Shown: positions 28,066-42,048 of the stretch, piece by piece
Position numbering within the stretch: the first letter of the stretch is position 1
How the letters are laid out: every line of letters starts with the position of its first letter
Source of the DNA: Anopheles merus
Lineage: Eukaryota; Arthropoda; Insecta; Diptera; Culicidae
Length of the DNA stretch: 64,000 bases
NCBI RefSeq assembly: GCF_017562075.2
Contig: NC_054085.1
Coordinates: 16,161,818-16,225,817, forward strand
Reading direction: 5' to 3'
The notes under the pieces: generated by a model
The model's input: the letters and a program-made list of their open reading frames with translations, nothing else
Database searches by the model: none
What the model was told of the DNA's origin: nothing
Program-made: the position numbers and the translations under genes

Positions 28066-29207
28066 TATGTTTAAATGCTGGTACGTCTATCTCTTGCAGG
28101 CTCGTTTTTAATTTTTCCAATGTGAAATCCCTTTTTTATGCAACAGTATAACCTTTTTTTTTAAATTTTACAGCAACCTGGTTTTAATATTATGCGAGTT
28201 AACTGTATTTTTTATTATTTTTTTTTATTAAAATGCAATATTTAATTACACATACCAACAGGTAAATGGATACGACTTATCCTATACGACTTATTCCAAT
28301 GTTTTGCTCTGCATCCGTCAACAAGACTTGTAGGATGCAGCTTCACCAAACGCACGCACCGAAAGATTGCTGCAATAAACTATCGTTATGCTAAAACCGG
28401 CAGACAACACGTTCGGAGGGATGCCGAAACATGGAGACTAACCCCATCGAAAGACGTGTGTGCATAATTTATCGCCCAGCGCGCACATTAATAGAAACAT
28501 TTCAGCAATGTCCGAGCGTAGTGCATAATCAGCTTATGTAAATTTATGCACCCTATCGATTAGCTTGTCATCGCATCTAATTGAGGCAGTAAATATTGAT
28601 GTCAAATCGAGCCACATCAAACATGTTCGGTGGGTAGGCCGGCCCCATCGTCCATGCATGTGTGTGTGTGCGGTTGCGAGATGGTGCAAAATTAAGTTCA
28701 AAGTCAACAGCCGCCGCTCGGTTTTGGAAAAGGGCACGAGTCGCACCGCACAGGTCGGTGTTGATTTTTCCCGGGGTTTGGCACAGTGCAATGCACAGGG
28801 GCTACACGTTGTTGCAGAGCTACACAGTTCATTGCTGATCGAGAAGCACGTGTTTCTCCTTACACGGTGGGATGACGTTTGGTAAAATCTGACCATTAGG
28901 TGGGAGCTCTTGGTTCGAGAAAGGTTAAACGTTTAATGGGGAGATGGAATATGCAGACGCGGGGAAAAGCGTACAGTTGATGACTCGCCGTTGTAATATT
29001 GAGCTCATGATTTATGTATTAAGTTGATGAGTGCGTCGATATTTCCCAGCATGCTCGATGGTGTGTATTATTTGAATTGCACATGTTTTGTATCCGGAAC
29101 AGTAACAGCCTTGTGGTGGGTTGATTACAAAATTGTTAGTTGGAAGCAGATTAGCTCACTGATCATCGTTCAATCGTTTTAGGCAACTCTTCATTATTGG
29201 ATGCCTA
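28066..29207. other. Non-coding stretch
   Basis: T-rich runs near 28130-28260; otherwise nothing recognised. Confidence 0.5.
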
Positions 29208-29450
29208 TTACATCCTTGCTGCTTCACATTTGAGTCGAGTATATGCCTCATACAGCTGCGCTGCTATCCTGCAGATGATATCGATGTCATCTGCGAAGCC
29301 AAGAAATTGGAGAGACCGGTAGAGTATCGTGCCACGGAAGTCGTTGTCTAGCCCAGTGCCTCAAATGACACCTTCCAGGGCGATGCTGAAGAGCAGGCAG
29401 CAGAGTCCGTCACCTTGCCCCAGATCGCTGTGAGATTCGAACGACAATCA
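29208..29450 (-). pseudogene. Non-LTR retrotransposon reverse transcriptase fragment
   Basis: Read on the minus strand, one frame gives FESHSDLGQGDGLCCLLFSI, then ALEGVI, a TGA stop, and then LGFADDIDIICRIAAQLYEA and YTRLKCEAARM before TAA. The QGDGLxxLLF and FADD boxes are the fingers/palm and catalytic motifs of LINE-type reverse transcriptases. The internal stop, the short length and the missing endonuclease and 3' tail show a dead, 5'- and 3'-truncated relic. Confidence 0.85.
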
Positions 29451-29926
29451 TGACCGTTCACCAGAATATCGGTTATTGATTGAATGTAATAAATAAATAG
29501 GAAATATTTGCAAATGCGTTTCGATATGAATCATGAAAATGTCAAATTAAATGTGAATTTGTTCCCACTGAATCCTTCAAATCATTTAAAAGCTAAAAGT
29601 GATAATATTTACCCCAAAACTATTGATTCGAATCTTTGACGGATCTTAAATATGTTTTATATCTAACGCTTAACTTATCGCTAAAAGATACTCATCCCTC
29701 TTCCTCTGTGAGCGTTACGCAATTTATGGATTGACCCGTACTACAAAACACGTACAAGTATTTGACAATATATGCGGATTACTATCACTACAGCTTGTAC
29801 AAAAATGTACGTATTTGAAATTTTATACGTATTTGAAAATTGATAACTATGGTATTCTTATCACCTACAGTAAAAAATGTCTTGCTTCAGGTGAAAAAGA
29901 AATTAACATTCACATTATACTACTTA

Positions 29927-30955
29927 GGCGGCGCTCTAGCAGTAATCGAACACGACATCTGACACGAACAATCCATATAATCATATAGAGGTGGACTGTC
30001 AGACACAAACAAACAAACGAGACAAACATCAAGTCGAAAATGACAGTTGATTCTGTCTGTGTTGTTCGCTACCCACCTGTGCTGTGAGTACCTTGGCTGT
30101 CAAACGCTTCGCAGCTACAGTAGATAGAATTCAATTCGGCACATTTTCAAGTTTGTTTACGTAGTTTGTCTCATTTTGTTCTTAAAATTGCGTGCAAAAT
30201 ATTTAAAATAGCTATCAGTAATTATTGTAATGCTTCACAATCAATTATAACATCAAATATAAAGATTTGAAACGTATTAAACTATTGCGTGTACTTAATG
30301 CATGTGTATGCACTGTGTGTGTTTTGGCATGGACGTTTGTTTACATTTTTAAATTTAAAATTTGAATGATTTTTATGTTATTATTTATGTGAATAACTAG
30401 TAAATTATTTGTTGAATCATCCCCCTGCAGATGGATATTCATTTAAACTATGAAAATGCTTAGATTTAGAGATGAAAAGATAGGCGTATTGCAATGCATC
30501 ATGACAGGTCTATAAGACATCGAACATATGACAGAGCACCTATCGAACAGAGTCGTGTTTGTTTGTCTCGTCCCGCCATGCAAATGACAGCGATTTGCGA
30601 GGGCGCGTGAGGGCTCGCACGCCATGCAAGTTCACCGCCTCAGAGCCCTCGCATTAAAGAGCTTGCGAGCCTTGGTAGTTTTTTCACCCCTTGTTTAGCA
30701 GTTATAATTATAGCACCTCGAGAGCAGATATAACAGTGCAAATTGTAGCATACTAAACACCTGCATATTGACATTTTATTTTGCAAAAATCCACAATAGT
30801 TTAAATAATTATATTTTTGACGAATAAACCCGCAAAAATAATAATTTATGAATAAAACGAAAAGATTTTTTTAAAAACATTAGATTTCGAGCAGATGATG
30901 TTACTCGCAACCCTCGCAATGTTTGACGGGGTTCGATTGGTCCCAGAGCGCCGCC
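29927..30955. mobile_element. PIF/Harbinger-like non-autonomous element
   Basis: The 1029-bp unit begins GGCGGCGCTCT and ends with its exact complement. The arms continue with AATCGAAC in both (about 19 of the first 25 bases match). It is flanked by TTA on both sides (29924-29926 and 30956-30958), the target preference of Harbinger elements. A second internal inverted pair carries ACGAGACAAACA. No transposase frame was found. Confidence 0.7.
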
Positions 30956-31881
30956 TTACCTTTAAAGTATTTAATACAGTTTCTACCCGTTTTCATGGAA
31001 AATTCGATTTTTACTGTCTTCTTGTTGCCCTGTTCGTTCAATTGAAAGTGTGACCTTGGTATTTAATAAATAATTTTAATTAAACTACTCACCATATTCA
31101 ATCCTGGCTTTTTAGCGAAAATTGGCACAACAATACGATACGAACGATACGATCTTGCCCGAGCAACAATGCCGCCCACTTATGAATCCACCATCAAACG
31201 AATCGAAACCCTTCAATGTTTTAATTTTCCCGGGTATGAAAAAGCAAAAAAAAAAAAACCCTATCAGAATGCGTGTCCTGTTTCTTCCCTCGCGGAGCAT
31301 AAATTTCACATTTCTTCCCGTAAGCTTGCTTTCCTACGTGGACGATTTACCTAAACCAACACCAGAAAACCGATCGGTGGAAAGCGGTTTCACTACCCAT
31401 TTCAAGGGAACGCATTCCCGCCCCAGTTTGCTTCGCACAGAACAGAAATGCTGACTAGTTTCATTCGTCATTCGTCATTAGTTTCATCCACCTTTCGGCT
31501 CCACCCATCCAAAGCGAGGGGGTTTGAGTGGGTTGACGTTGTTAAGCACGTTTTTTTAGAGGTGGTTGTTGTTGTTGTTGGCGATGGTGATGGAATAAAT
31601 CAGTACGACACAAAGGTGTGATGGATTGCCAAACCCCGGGGACGTGGGGTCCAGATGAGTGGCTACAGCAACAGCTAAAGCAAGCGTACTTAACAGCGCG
31701 CGCGTGTGTGTTTGTGTGGTGCGTAAAAGGGAAAACCGTCCGCCGATCGTAATGGGGTTGCGCGTGTACAAACCAATACGCCAATCTAAATTGATTCATT
31801 CCCCGCTGGTTGCCGGCGTGTCGGTGACGCAGTGGGCGAGCGGTCGCGTATTGTGATACGCGTTGTTCGACACCTACACCC

Positions 31882-31882
<1 letters not shown>

Positions 31883-31913
<31 letters not shown>
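31883..31913. repeat. (CA)n microsatellite
   Basis: About 31 bp of CA. Confidence 0.95.
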
Positions 31914-31915
<2 letters not shown>

Positions 31916-32398
31916 GGTTACAACGGTATGTTCGAGGCTTATTCGGGGTATCGTTTTTGCTCGCACTTCTAATCGCCTTGTTCCGTAGCTCATTAGGTAT
32001 GTAGAATTAGGTGCTCGATTTCTTAATTCATCACCGAGCTGGACGGCAACACAGCCGTGCGTGCGTGCGTGCGTGCGTGTGGCACGAGGCGCAGCGAAGA
32101 AGGACGCACCGAATTCTGTGCGCGCGCGTGTGTGTGCCTGTGTGTGGGATTTCTTTTTGCGCCCTCTAAAGGGGCGAGGATGGTGGTGGAATTAATCACG
32201 CAACGAAGCGAGCTAGATTTTCGGGGTAGGATTTACCTTCCACCCCTTCACCCAAGGGGAGCCGTGTGATAAGGAAGGCGCGTGTTAATTGTGTGCGTTT
32301 CTGCCAGCTGTGGTGCGGCCCGGGGAATGGGTCGCCCGTGCCCTACAGGGACTTGGGGTCGATCCCTTTTTCTGGTCCGTCCGCTTTGAGTGTGCGTT

Positions 32399-32423
32399 TT
32401 TGTTGTTGTTGTTGTTGTTGTTG
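32399..32423. repeat. (TTG)n trinucleotide repeat
   Basis: About eight TTG/GTT units. Confidence 0.9.
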
Positions 32424-34155
32424 CCCCTTCGTCGTTATGTTATTGAAGGAAGGGAAAACCTTTACCCGGGGAGACCCTTGATCCGGTCGCTGAGTGATGG
32501 GCGCCGGGGTGGAAAGTATCGTTTATGGTAATAATTCCCTTTTTTCGATGGATTAGACCTTTTTCACCCCCGGACCCCTCTCCCGGTTTGCATGGGAAGC
32601 TTTCGACGCTCGTTAGCAAAACTACCAAAATTTGTGTTGTTGTTTCATTCGTTTGCCGCGAGTGGCCACTCTCTGCTAGAAAAATCCTCCATTTTTATTT
32701 TCAAGACAAAAATCTCCCATCGCTGATGTATGGCGTAAGCTACACGGGAGTGCTTTAGAGAAAGAGAGACTGAGAGTGGGAGAAAAAAAAGGTTTACGAG
32801 AAGGTCAACCGAACCGAATTGATGAAGGCAAGTGAACGTATAAATAAAAACAAAACAAGAAAGCAGGCCGATGTGGGGGGAAAACAAAATGATGCAAATA
32901 CACTTCTTCACCACACCACGCCAGTACGTTCGTACGTCGCAAGAGATCCGTCATTATGGCGGGGCGGTTGCGAAAGCATCATAAACGCAGCACAAGCGGC
33001 AAGCAAGCTGAAGTGCGCACACTTTTCTCACTCCACACTGCCTGCGTTCGTGATTGCGCTGGTGAAGCATTTGACGGAAAGTTTGGCGCGCAAGCCGGGA
33101 AGCAAATAAAATGTCCATTTCACACTTGTTCCCGAAACACAGTCCTCCCGAGCGCACTGGGTCGACGTGTCGATGGTTGGGAAAATCGATACATTTCCAA
33201 TTTTCCTCATCTTTGTGAGAACGGGAAAGGGAGTGGGAGACGGGAAGACGGGGCGATGGGAAGGTAATTGGCAGCGAGAATGTCCTTCGCTCCTTTCGAT
33301 CACTTCGCGCAAATGAGGTTAGTACGAGTTTGCTGCGGGAAAGGTACTACACCCAGCGCACGCACGGGTGGGAAGGAGGATAAGTGGGTGCTGTAATGGG
33401 ATCTGGAGGGTAGGGAGGAGGAAAATCAACACACTTCTCCCGCTGCTGCTGCTGCTGGCTAGATTCGAGCAGTGATTAGAGCCAGTGTTGTGTTCATTTC
33501 CACCCTGTCCGGGGAAAGGAAATGAACCTTTGTGCGTATTTGGCGGTGTGTTCCTGTACTTTTTTTTTTTGTTATCTCGGAAAGTGTCAAATCGTTTACT
33601 CACTTGACATACTTTACAAACGTAGCAGTGTGTGAGATGGTCACCAGTTTTTACCATACAAAATACAGGCATACAGACAAAGATATTGAACAATATTGAA
33701 CGCCTAATAAAGGCACAAAAGGAATGATGAATTAAATAACTGAGGACAGACATTTAATAACAATGTAGCAGCAGGCGGCAAGCGTACAAATTAAATCCTC
33801 CATTAACCTATTCATATTCCCCCCCCCGTTTAAATTGCTCCCCAAAGCAAGGACACACCCCTCTCGCTCTTACCGCATTTGTTTCGAATTAATTACTCAA
33901 CAAAACAACATCCCTCTCGGCCCCGGGAAAAAAGGATCTCACGGCAGCGGGCTTAAGCTCCAAGCTTCCGAACGAAGTAGGCGCACAGGAGCTGATTTGC
34001 CATTTGAATTGCCCGTTTTTTTTTTGGTTGTTCTTTATTCTCCTGCATGCAACGCCTTTTTCGCATCTCGCAAATCGAGAACCCGGTACACATTTTAGCC
34101 TGCCAGTACCCGCCAGCCGACTGGGTTCGAGTGTTTATTTGTCATCCTTTTCTGA

Positions 34156-34170
34156 GGGGGGGGGGGGGGG
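34156..34170. repeat. 15-base poly-G run
   Basis: Uninterrupted G on the plus strand. Confidence 0.9.
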
Positions 34171-37100
34171 AAGGGAAAGGCCTTTGGCAGAAGAAGCTGA
34201 AGAAAGGCCGAACGGTGTCTTTTCCCGTTTGGGGCTGGAGTCGGGTTCAGGCAGGGCAAGCTTGGATGGGAAATAAAATGGTATAAACAGTGCAAAACAG
34301 AGCCACCGCCTCTGCGGAAATACGGTTACCGGTGTGGTGTGGTCTGTGAGGGTGGCAAAGAAAGGTTTTGCAGCCATTTCGATTTTCTGGTGTGCTATGT
34401 GGAGTGTGTGTGTGTGTGTGTGTGGTCCCTTTTTGCTGGCCCTTTTTACTCCCAATCCAAAATAAAAACAAGCAACAAACCCAATCGTTTGCCACAGCAA
34501 TGATATACTTCTGAGAGTGGGGGAAGGGAGCTGTGCGTATCCGTGGCGTGAGGATTCTTTTATGGGCGAGAATTAGGCAGCAGGTTGATGGGGTGGATGG
34601 GAGTAAGCAGCATCCTGCCCGGCCTCCACCCAAGATGACTGTGTTAAAGAACCGATAAAAACGAATGACTGACTTGCCGTTTTCGGGTTAGGGGCTCGGT
34701 TGCCTTGGAGAAAGGATCGGGCTAACCTTTACCCACAGCAGCAGCACCAGCAGCAGCAACATCAGCAACACTGGCAACATTTCGGTTTAAATTCACACCG
34801 AACCTGGCGCTCCCCGGCCTGAAAAGAATGGGACACTTGGGAGTGCCGGTTTCACCACCATTGGCCTTCTTCTACTCTGTACAGCCATTTCCAAGCCGAA
34901 GACGCTTCGTGTGTATGTTTCGAGGCAGGAGGCAGGCTTGCGGTTCCGGAACCGGTTCGTATCGGGCACGTTCACTTCACCTGCCCGTTTGCTATTAGAA
35001 AGACATTATGCGTTTTATTTGCGTCGGGTTGTTTCCACGGCCCGGTTGTGATGCTGGTGCGAGAAAGGCGCGAACGCTGTCCCGGGGCGTGCCAGTGCAA
35101 ACGGAGGCACACACACCGTGAGGGAAAGTGGCATGATGCTGCGGCACAGTGTGATCGTTGCGAGGACATCGGTGGACAGAATGGTGTAGCAGTGTGAACA
35201 ATGCTTTCGACAAAATGAAAATAAACTAATCGCTTTATATTCTTGAGGCTTTTTCCAGCTTCATATCAGCGATTAGGAGTTTCTTGTATCATGAGTTGGA
35301 TGTTGGAATTGTTCCTGGAATCAATCTATACTTCCAACCTTAAACTTTCCTAATTGGAAGACAATGACCAGGTTAAAGATGACTACTTGAGGTACTGACC
35401 ATGCCTTTCTTGGAACATATCGGGCCTGTTCTTAACGGCATTTTTGGAAGTTCTTAGAGACATCTGATGATTGTAACATTAAACTACAACGACAAAAAAT
35501 CTGAAATTCTACGACTTTTAAGATCTTCCTTTACAAATATATAAGAATTTTAGAAGTTATTACAAGTATTATGATAGCAGTTATCACAATGAAGTCATCT
35601 CGGTTTGATTTTGTGTTGATTTGTATGTAATAGTTCACTTTGGAGAATACAAAAGGGAAATATCCTTGATTGAGTTGCTTAACACTTCTGATGATCTGAT
35701 GAATTACATACAATAAGGCTGAATCCTGCATAAAATTAGATTGAAGCAGATAAGAATCAAGATTGTTGGTATGTTTATATTGTACAAATTTACAAAGTTA
35801 GTTTCATTCAAGATAATATTAAGAGTTATTATTGAAATTGAAATATATGAACTTCTAGTTGAAGAATAATTTTATTCAACTGTCCAAATTTTGGAGAACA
35901 TTTTCCTAAAGACTTGAATTAAATTAAAATCAGAATATAATACGTCTGAACGATACTAGTTTAATATTTATTTATCATGATTTAACCACATTATTAGCAT
36001 TGCTTATGCTCATGATGATAAGTAGATAAAAATATTAATGTTTAATTTTTAATTTTACTAAACATAAACAAACCCCAACCAAATTAACCAAATAATGCTC
36101 TTATGAACCAACACACACCAAACACACTGTTCATTTTCTGAGTGCTTAGTGTGTTGAGCCTTCCAGCCGTATCCGTAACGGGGCCCCAAACCTACCTGGG
36201 TGTGTGTGTTCGGTTGTGTGCTCCCCAGTGATTGAAGGTTATGGCAAAGCGGCTTAAGCAAAGTAAATCGGGTCACGGCAGTCTGGGGCTGGGCCTCTGC
36301 AATCTGCCACGGGTAGGAAGGCGCCAAGGTTAGGAGGTTATTGTTATCATAAAAACCGACCCACCTGTCTGCCCTGCATTCATCCCTCTCTCAGCCAATC
36401 AGCCGTAAAGGCCGCCGTACGCCGCCCTCAGCTTTCTTCCCAACAATGCCAGCGCCGATACTAGGAAGTGAAAGGTTGGAGAAGAAGAAAAAGATGCCGC
36501 AAATCGCCAACAACAGCATCAACAGTAGCAGCAACAAACAAAACTCAGTCGGCAAAATAAATAGTAAAAAACACACCACACACACTCACACACACAGAAT
36601 CTCACATCCGGGTTCGGGGAAGTCGAAGGCGGAAGGATAACTGCCTTTTCTTCCCGTTTTTCCACCATCATCGCCCGTTTTTTACACACACACACACCCT
36701 GATTAATACCCTTTCTCGGGACAGTTCGGAAGGTGAAAGGAGGAGGAAAGCTTATGGGGTCGGATTTGGCGAACAGGATTTTGTTCGCATTTGTGTAAAG
36801 GTTCGTTTTGGACCGTTGTGGGAAAAGGAGAGGAACATTGGAGGAGGGATTGGATTGGCGTTTTGTCGTGCCCGGACGCCCCAAGAGCGCACCGTGCACG
36901 TGCGCTAATGTACATGCCAACGATACACACAGACACAACCGTCCCCACCACCACCGTTGATGACGATCGAACTCGACGCTTCGCAAACCGTCTAAGCAAT
37001 AAAGCAATGAATCAATATTAGATTAGAAACGACCGCTTAGTAGCTTCATTGCTTATTTGGTTGACGCGTTCGCGAAGCTCTCCTTACCTTCCTTCCGATG

Positions 37101-37920
37101 GGGTGACGATTGGAGCAACAGTACCTGTGCTGTCGGGATGGAGAGTGGGGTGGGGGTCAATAGAGAAGCCGTTATTTGCGCTGGGAAGTGTTGATTAAAC
37201 ACCCGGGGTGGTCGCGATCGCAAAGAATGCGAGAAAATGGCACCAGCAATGGCGGGATGGTGAGGTGGGCGTAAACGAGCAAAAGAGGACCTTTCTTTTC
37301 GCACAAAAATACTACTCCAACTCCAACTGGCACATTTCAATTTACGTGCGATCTCCGTTCCACAGCGGTTCAAATTTACATTTCGAAGATGCATATGAAA
37401 TGTTCAAGTCCGTCTTTCCATCCTTCGTGTCGGCCCAGAGCGGCAGCTGAGAGCTCCGATTTGCAGTAAAACTCGAAGCGAAGAGAACGCAAAATAAACT
37501 AAAAGACTGAATCGATTTTCGGTTCAACGATTGTTTGTAACGCGTCTCTGCGATCGTAACGTTGGTTATGATCATTTATGAATTCATGGACCCACCACCA
37601 CCCATCATCATCATCATTGTCGTCGTTTCGGTGATTGGAAGGTTTGGATGAAATGGTCCAAAAATTAAAGGTGACTTTTATTGTGACCGAGCGGCGAAAA
37701 AAAAACATGAAGGAAGTGAGTATAAAAATTCTATCAAGGATTTGTGCTCGTAATGTGCGATGGCTTGCCTTTTTTTTTTTTTGGTTCATTCTATACCCAG
37801 AAACAGCCACGAACAAATTCCTCCATCGTTCGAACGTTAATAAACGCACGTGAAATGTGAGCGGTTTATTCGAACTATAAAAATGTTCTATTTTTATTGC
37901 ACTGTACAAAAACCAAACAC

Positions 37921-37981
37921 AGAGAGAGAGAGAGAGAGAGAGCGAGGGAGGGGAGAGAGAGGGCGAGAGAGAGAGGGAGAG
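37921..37981. repeat. (AG)n-rich microsatellite
   Basis: AG/GA repeat with GCGAGG interruptions over about 60 bp. Confidence 0.9.
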
Positions 37982-40900
37982 CTTTTATAAAAATCGAATA
38001 TCGGTCCCACAAGCGTTGGCGCAAGCAAATAAAGGTGAAAATAAATATCCGAACACATAAATATCCGGTACTTGAACTGTGCGGTGTATGTTTTACTGCT
38101 GTAATATGCAATCAAATAAGAATTTCCATTTTGTTGCACTCTGGATTTGGATTCTTTTTTTACACCAAACGCCCTTTGGCACCGGTAATTTGGTGCAAAA
38201 TACTTCAATTTGTCGGTTTAATGATGAAGTGCAGAAGTTTATTTTTTCATTTAACTGTGCACAACAAATTATCAATCCGATCGGTACATCTGCTTACTGG
38301 TGAAATAATCAAAACGGAAATTCAACTCCCTTGAGTGCCACTGGCAGCAACCGGCAGGGAAATAGTTTCCCATTTCATTGCAAGATAAAGTTGAATGGAG
38401 TGGTACTAAATTAAATAATGCTATGGTTACCGCAAAAAAAACAGCAAAAAAACAAGCTTTCCCCTTATCTGCTTTTTGCCTCGCTGATAATATACTTCTC
38501 TCATTTGTGGAAGTTTTTCAGTTGCAGCTGAAGTTAAAACGCTGGAACAATTAATGGCAAAATTCAAACACGCCTCAATCATCAAGCGCCCGAGCTCTTT
38601 GATCATTGCGTTGCGCTCGCAGGAGCAGGTGAGCTGTGCTTTAAATAATTCCACCTTCTTCCTGACCTGCTTGTCGTCGTTGTCGTCCCCGTTGTCCCGG
38701 AGGCGTACAAAATAAATCGCAATTTAATCCATCCAATATTGCGCGCGCGCCCACCGGTGCGTGAAATAAAATTCACCAAATCTGTTCATTTACAATGCTC
38801 GGTTCGGGGCAACACTGATACAGCGCGTTTGTCGGGCAAACAGGATCCGGGAAAGCGCCAGGGCGATGGATTCGAGGTTTTTGATTTGGTGCGAAAAGTG
38901 TGCATTTTTTGCCATCAGTTCCTGGGAAAAGCGTGTGCTAATCGATGACGAAAGTCAAATTTCGTTTCCTTCGACTCTGGTTGATGTCCATCAAGGCTCT
39001 GCATTACGTTGCTGACGTACGAGCCGGCAGACAGATAAATGGGCGGGAGTTTATTCAGCGCACGTGCAGACATTTTGCTTTTGGGGGATGTAGAATTTGT
39101 TGTTTTTTTTTGCTGTTCAGCGATTTTGTCGACTTTGTGTGACATTGTTTTCTCTTTTCTGCTGTCGGCAACAAACTGGCAAGCCGTGCGAACGGAATTA
39201 CTACGCGTGAACGTATTGGTTGGTGTGATGTTGGGTGGGATGCAATAAATGATGGCAAATGGTGGCAGTAATGTAATTTATATTGAGAACATTATTGTAA
39301 TACATTTTATAAGATGATTCAATTAACTCACTTTTACTAAGTGATCTTCATAAAATACTTTAAATTTATATTATTAACAGAGTTTGCTTCAAGGCCTTGT
39401 TGAGAGTCGATCAGCTAAATGAAACCTTCTAATGATTAATGGACCATCCTTTCCTCTTCTTTCCAAACACACCAGACATTCATCAGGCTTCGAAATTTGC
39501 CTCATTTTTGTGCAATTAAAAGATGAAACACATGTTAACATAAAACCATGACCAAAATACTCACCCTTCCTTCCCTTCCATCTCTCTTCCGATACAAACC
39601 TGCTGATTACATCGATCGTCGAGTAGCACTAAATCCTTCGCCCCAAAAAAAGGAAATAAAATAACAGATTGGCTTGCTTTGTTTATGTGTGTGTGTGTTT
39701 GTGTCTTTCCCTGATTCCCTAGCGACAGACGAGCCCCAAAACAGACCGTAGAAGACACAGTTTAGTCGTAGGCAGATTAGGCATTCGGCCGTACCGTACC
39801 GTGCCAGTGTTGGAGAATGCTAGCATTTTTATGTCTCTTTTTTGTGTCTCTTTCCCTTTCTCCTAGCTCTCCGCAGTCTCCCTGTCTGTTCATTTGCGTT
39901 GATTTCTTTCATTTTAAACCAACCGTTACGCTCTGCACACTGGTGTGTCGGTGTGTGGCGGAGGTGCTGCTTTATTTTCGCTTAATTTTGCGCTCCGGAA
40001 GCCACACGTTGGGCGGCGTTACGGCGTCTGTCACATCCAGCCTGGCCCCGGATGAGCGAAATCAAATAGGAAGTAATCTCTTTCAGATTACGCCAGTTTA
40101 TCATTCCCGGGGCCAGCCGCTCTCTGGATGCAGGGATGCTCTGAAACGACCTCTGCAAGGGCACGCTTTAGAAGCATTTTAGACTGCTTGCTTTCGCCCC
40201 CGAAAGGTTGTATTACGGGCTGCAGCACACTCAAAGTGAATGATCTATATTTGGGAATGTTTTGACACTTCCCAAAAAGCTCGAAGCCAGGGAGAGAGAG
40301 AGATTTGATAGGGAAAAAAAAGAAAAAAAATGTAAAAAAAACACAACGAAACGCAACGAAAATGTAAAAATAGTGACAGTAAATGAATGTTTTGCAAATG
40401 AACAGCTAACAAGCAGTGCCTGTCACACGCCGGTCCGATGGCTTGCCGTGCTTGGGGTGCTTTATTCGGTGGACTTATCTTTAATTTTGCTTTATTTTGC
40501 ATTCGTTCCCTCAGTCGGATAAGGAGCAGCCTGTCGGTCTGTTTGGCTTTTTGTTGCTACTACGGCCGTATTTATTGTAGGAAAGTGAAATTGAGAAGCA
40601 TTATACAATCGCACTCAAAGCCGAAAAAGAGAAAAACAAAATCCAAAGCCTCCCATAAGCTTCCTCTGAGCGGGCAATTGAGCTTGAAACGTTTAATGAA
40701 AATGCAGGGAAAAAAGTGGAGGCCGAGCGGCTTGTGCTGACACGCGCATGGCAGATTTTTCACTTTATTTATTCAACTTGTTGTCGGCGTGTGCGCGTGC
40801 TGCTGGCTTTTTTTTTGGTTGGCCGTTCCGCTCCACTTTTTGGCATTTTGCGTTTTGTGGTTTGTGCAATAAGGGGGATGGGAGCCGAAATGCAAAACTC

Positions 40901-40999
40901 GCCCATCACCGTACCGGTTTGTACCGGTTTGTTGGGTGCAAAGATGGTTGATAAAACATAAAAATATGCAAAAATGGTACCAACAAAAAACAGAGCAAA

Positions 41000-41067
<68 letters not shown>
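41000..41067. repeat. (GA)n microsatellite
   Basis: About 68 bp of GA with several AAG interruptions. Confidence 0.95.
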
Positions 41068-41071
<4 letters not shown>

Positions 41072-42010
41072 GGGGAAGTCAAATTTTCCCTTTCTGTCTG
41101 CAGTGGAGATGATGCAATGCTATCGCTTCCAGCAAAAAGATACAACCGAGATAAGATAGACAAAGAGGGAAAACAGACACAGGGAGAAAGAGAAAGAGTG
41201 CAAAATGATAATAAAAATGAACACGTGAAAGTTGTGGAGAAGTTGACAGCAAAATAAAACTCCAGCCCACTGGTACAATGGCACACGCTGCGCAAGTTGA
41301 TGAACATAATTGGGCAAAGGGGCCGAGTTGGCAAGATGGCAAATAAAACATGGCTTCTCGTCCATCATAACGGATGGTTCTGGTTGTGTGTGTGTGCTGT
41401 TTTTTTTTTTTTTGAAATATTGCTATTGTTGCTGCCACGTTGCATCTTGTTTTCCGTATTCGGATGCACTGCAGCGTATAAATCACACCGACGCCGCTGC
41501 TTCCGCGCCAGGCAATTAGTGCAAATGATGAGCCCGGCACACCGTGGGAATAAATGAAAATGGGGCACAAGGAACTGCTAGGCGTGTGGTCTAGGCGTGA
41601 AATGGCACTCGATCGCAGACAGTCGAAGGGGAGGATAGAGCGAAAAGCGGGAGGCGAGGAAAAGCTCTTGGTCAACCAGTCGAGGCGTGAAATATTTCAC
41701 ACGCGAACGTGCGCTAGATGATGGTTGCGCTGCGTGCTGGGCCCATACAAAAACACAGTGGCAGAGAAATAAAAACAGACAACAAAAGAAGGGAAGAGCC
41801 AACAACAGTGGACCTGGTGTTCATTGGCTTGATTATACATTCATGGCGCGAAAATATGAAAACACTTTGCAACACCATATACTTACAGGCGCTCTTGAAG
41901 GAGGTGTTTACGCTTGCACACTACAACACTTACAGCTCGATGGTTTCGGCGAAATGGAGCTTAACACTGGGCCGCGGCGGCGTTTTCATTAAAAAAAATA
42001 TGTTTGGTTT

Positions 42011-42016
42011 TTTATT
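42011..42016 (-). terminator. Candidate polyadenylation signal AATAAA
   Basis: Plus TTTATT gives AATAAA on the minus strand. It coincides with the end of the strand-biased block, so it is the best candidate for the distal poly(A) signal of the dpr-like transcript. Confidence 0.4.
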
Positions 42017-42040
42017 CAACTGAGGATTAAAATATAAAAA

Positions 42041-42048
42041 TATGTACA
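42041..42048 (-). promoter_or_regulatory. Pumilio-type motif near the putative 3' end
   Basis: Plus TATGTACA reads TGTACATA in the transcript, matching the Pumilio consensus TGTANATA. It lies about 25 bases before the candidate AATAAA. A single 8-mer can occur by chance. Confidence 0.35.

Larger units (their letters stand above)
30959..41999. other. Gene-poor stretch with many simple repeats
   Basis: Eleven kilobases hold only microsatellites, homopolymers and an AT-rich segment (about 35220-36060). Open frames are short and overlap on both strands. No conserved domain is recognised. It would be intergenic DNA downstream of the dpr-like gene, or an intron of a gene whose exons are outside the window. 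Confidence 0.5.

Noticed and set aside
27505..28074. 189-codon plus frame with Gly-Ser-Asp repeats
   Set aside because: Product of the GACGGCTCC repeat; it crosses the boundary of the hAT-type element and its target duplication.
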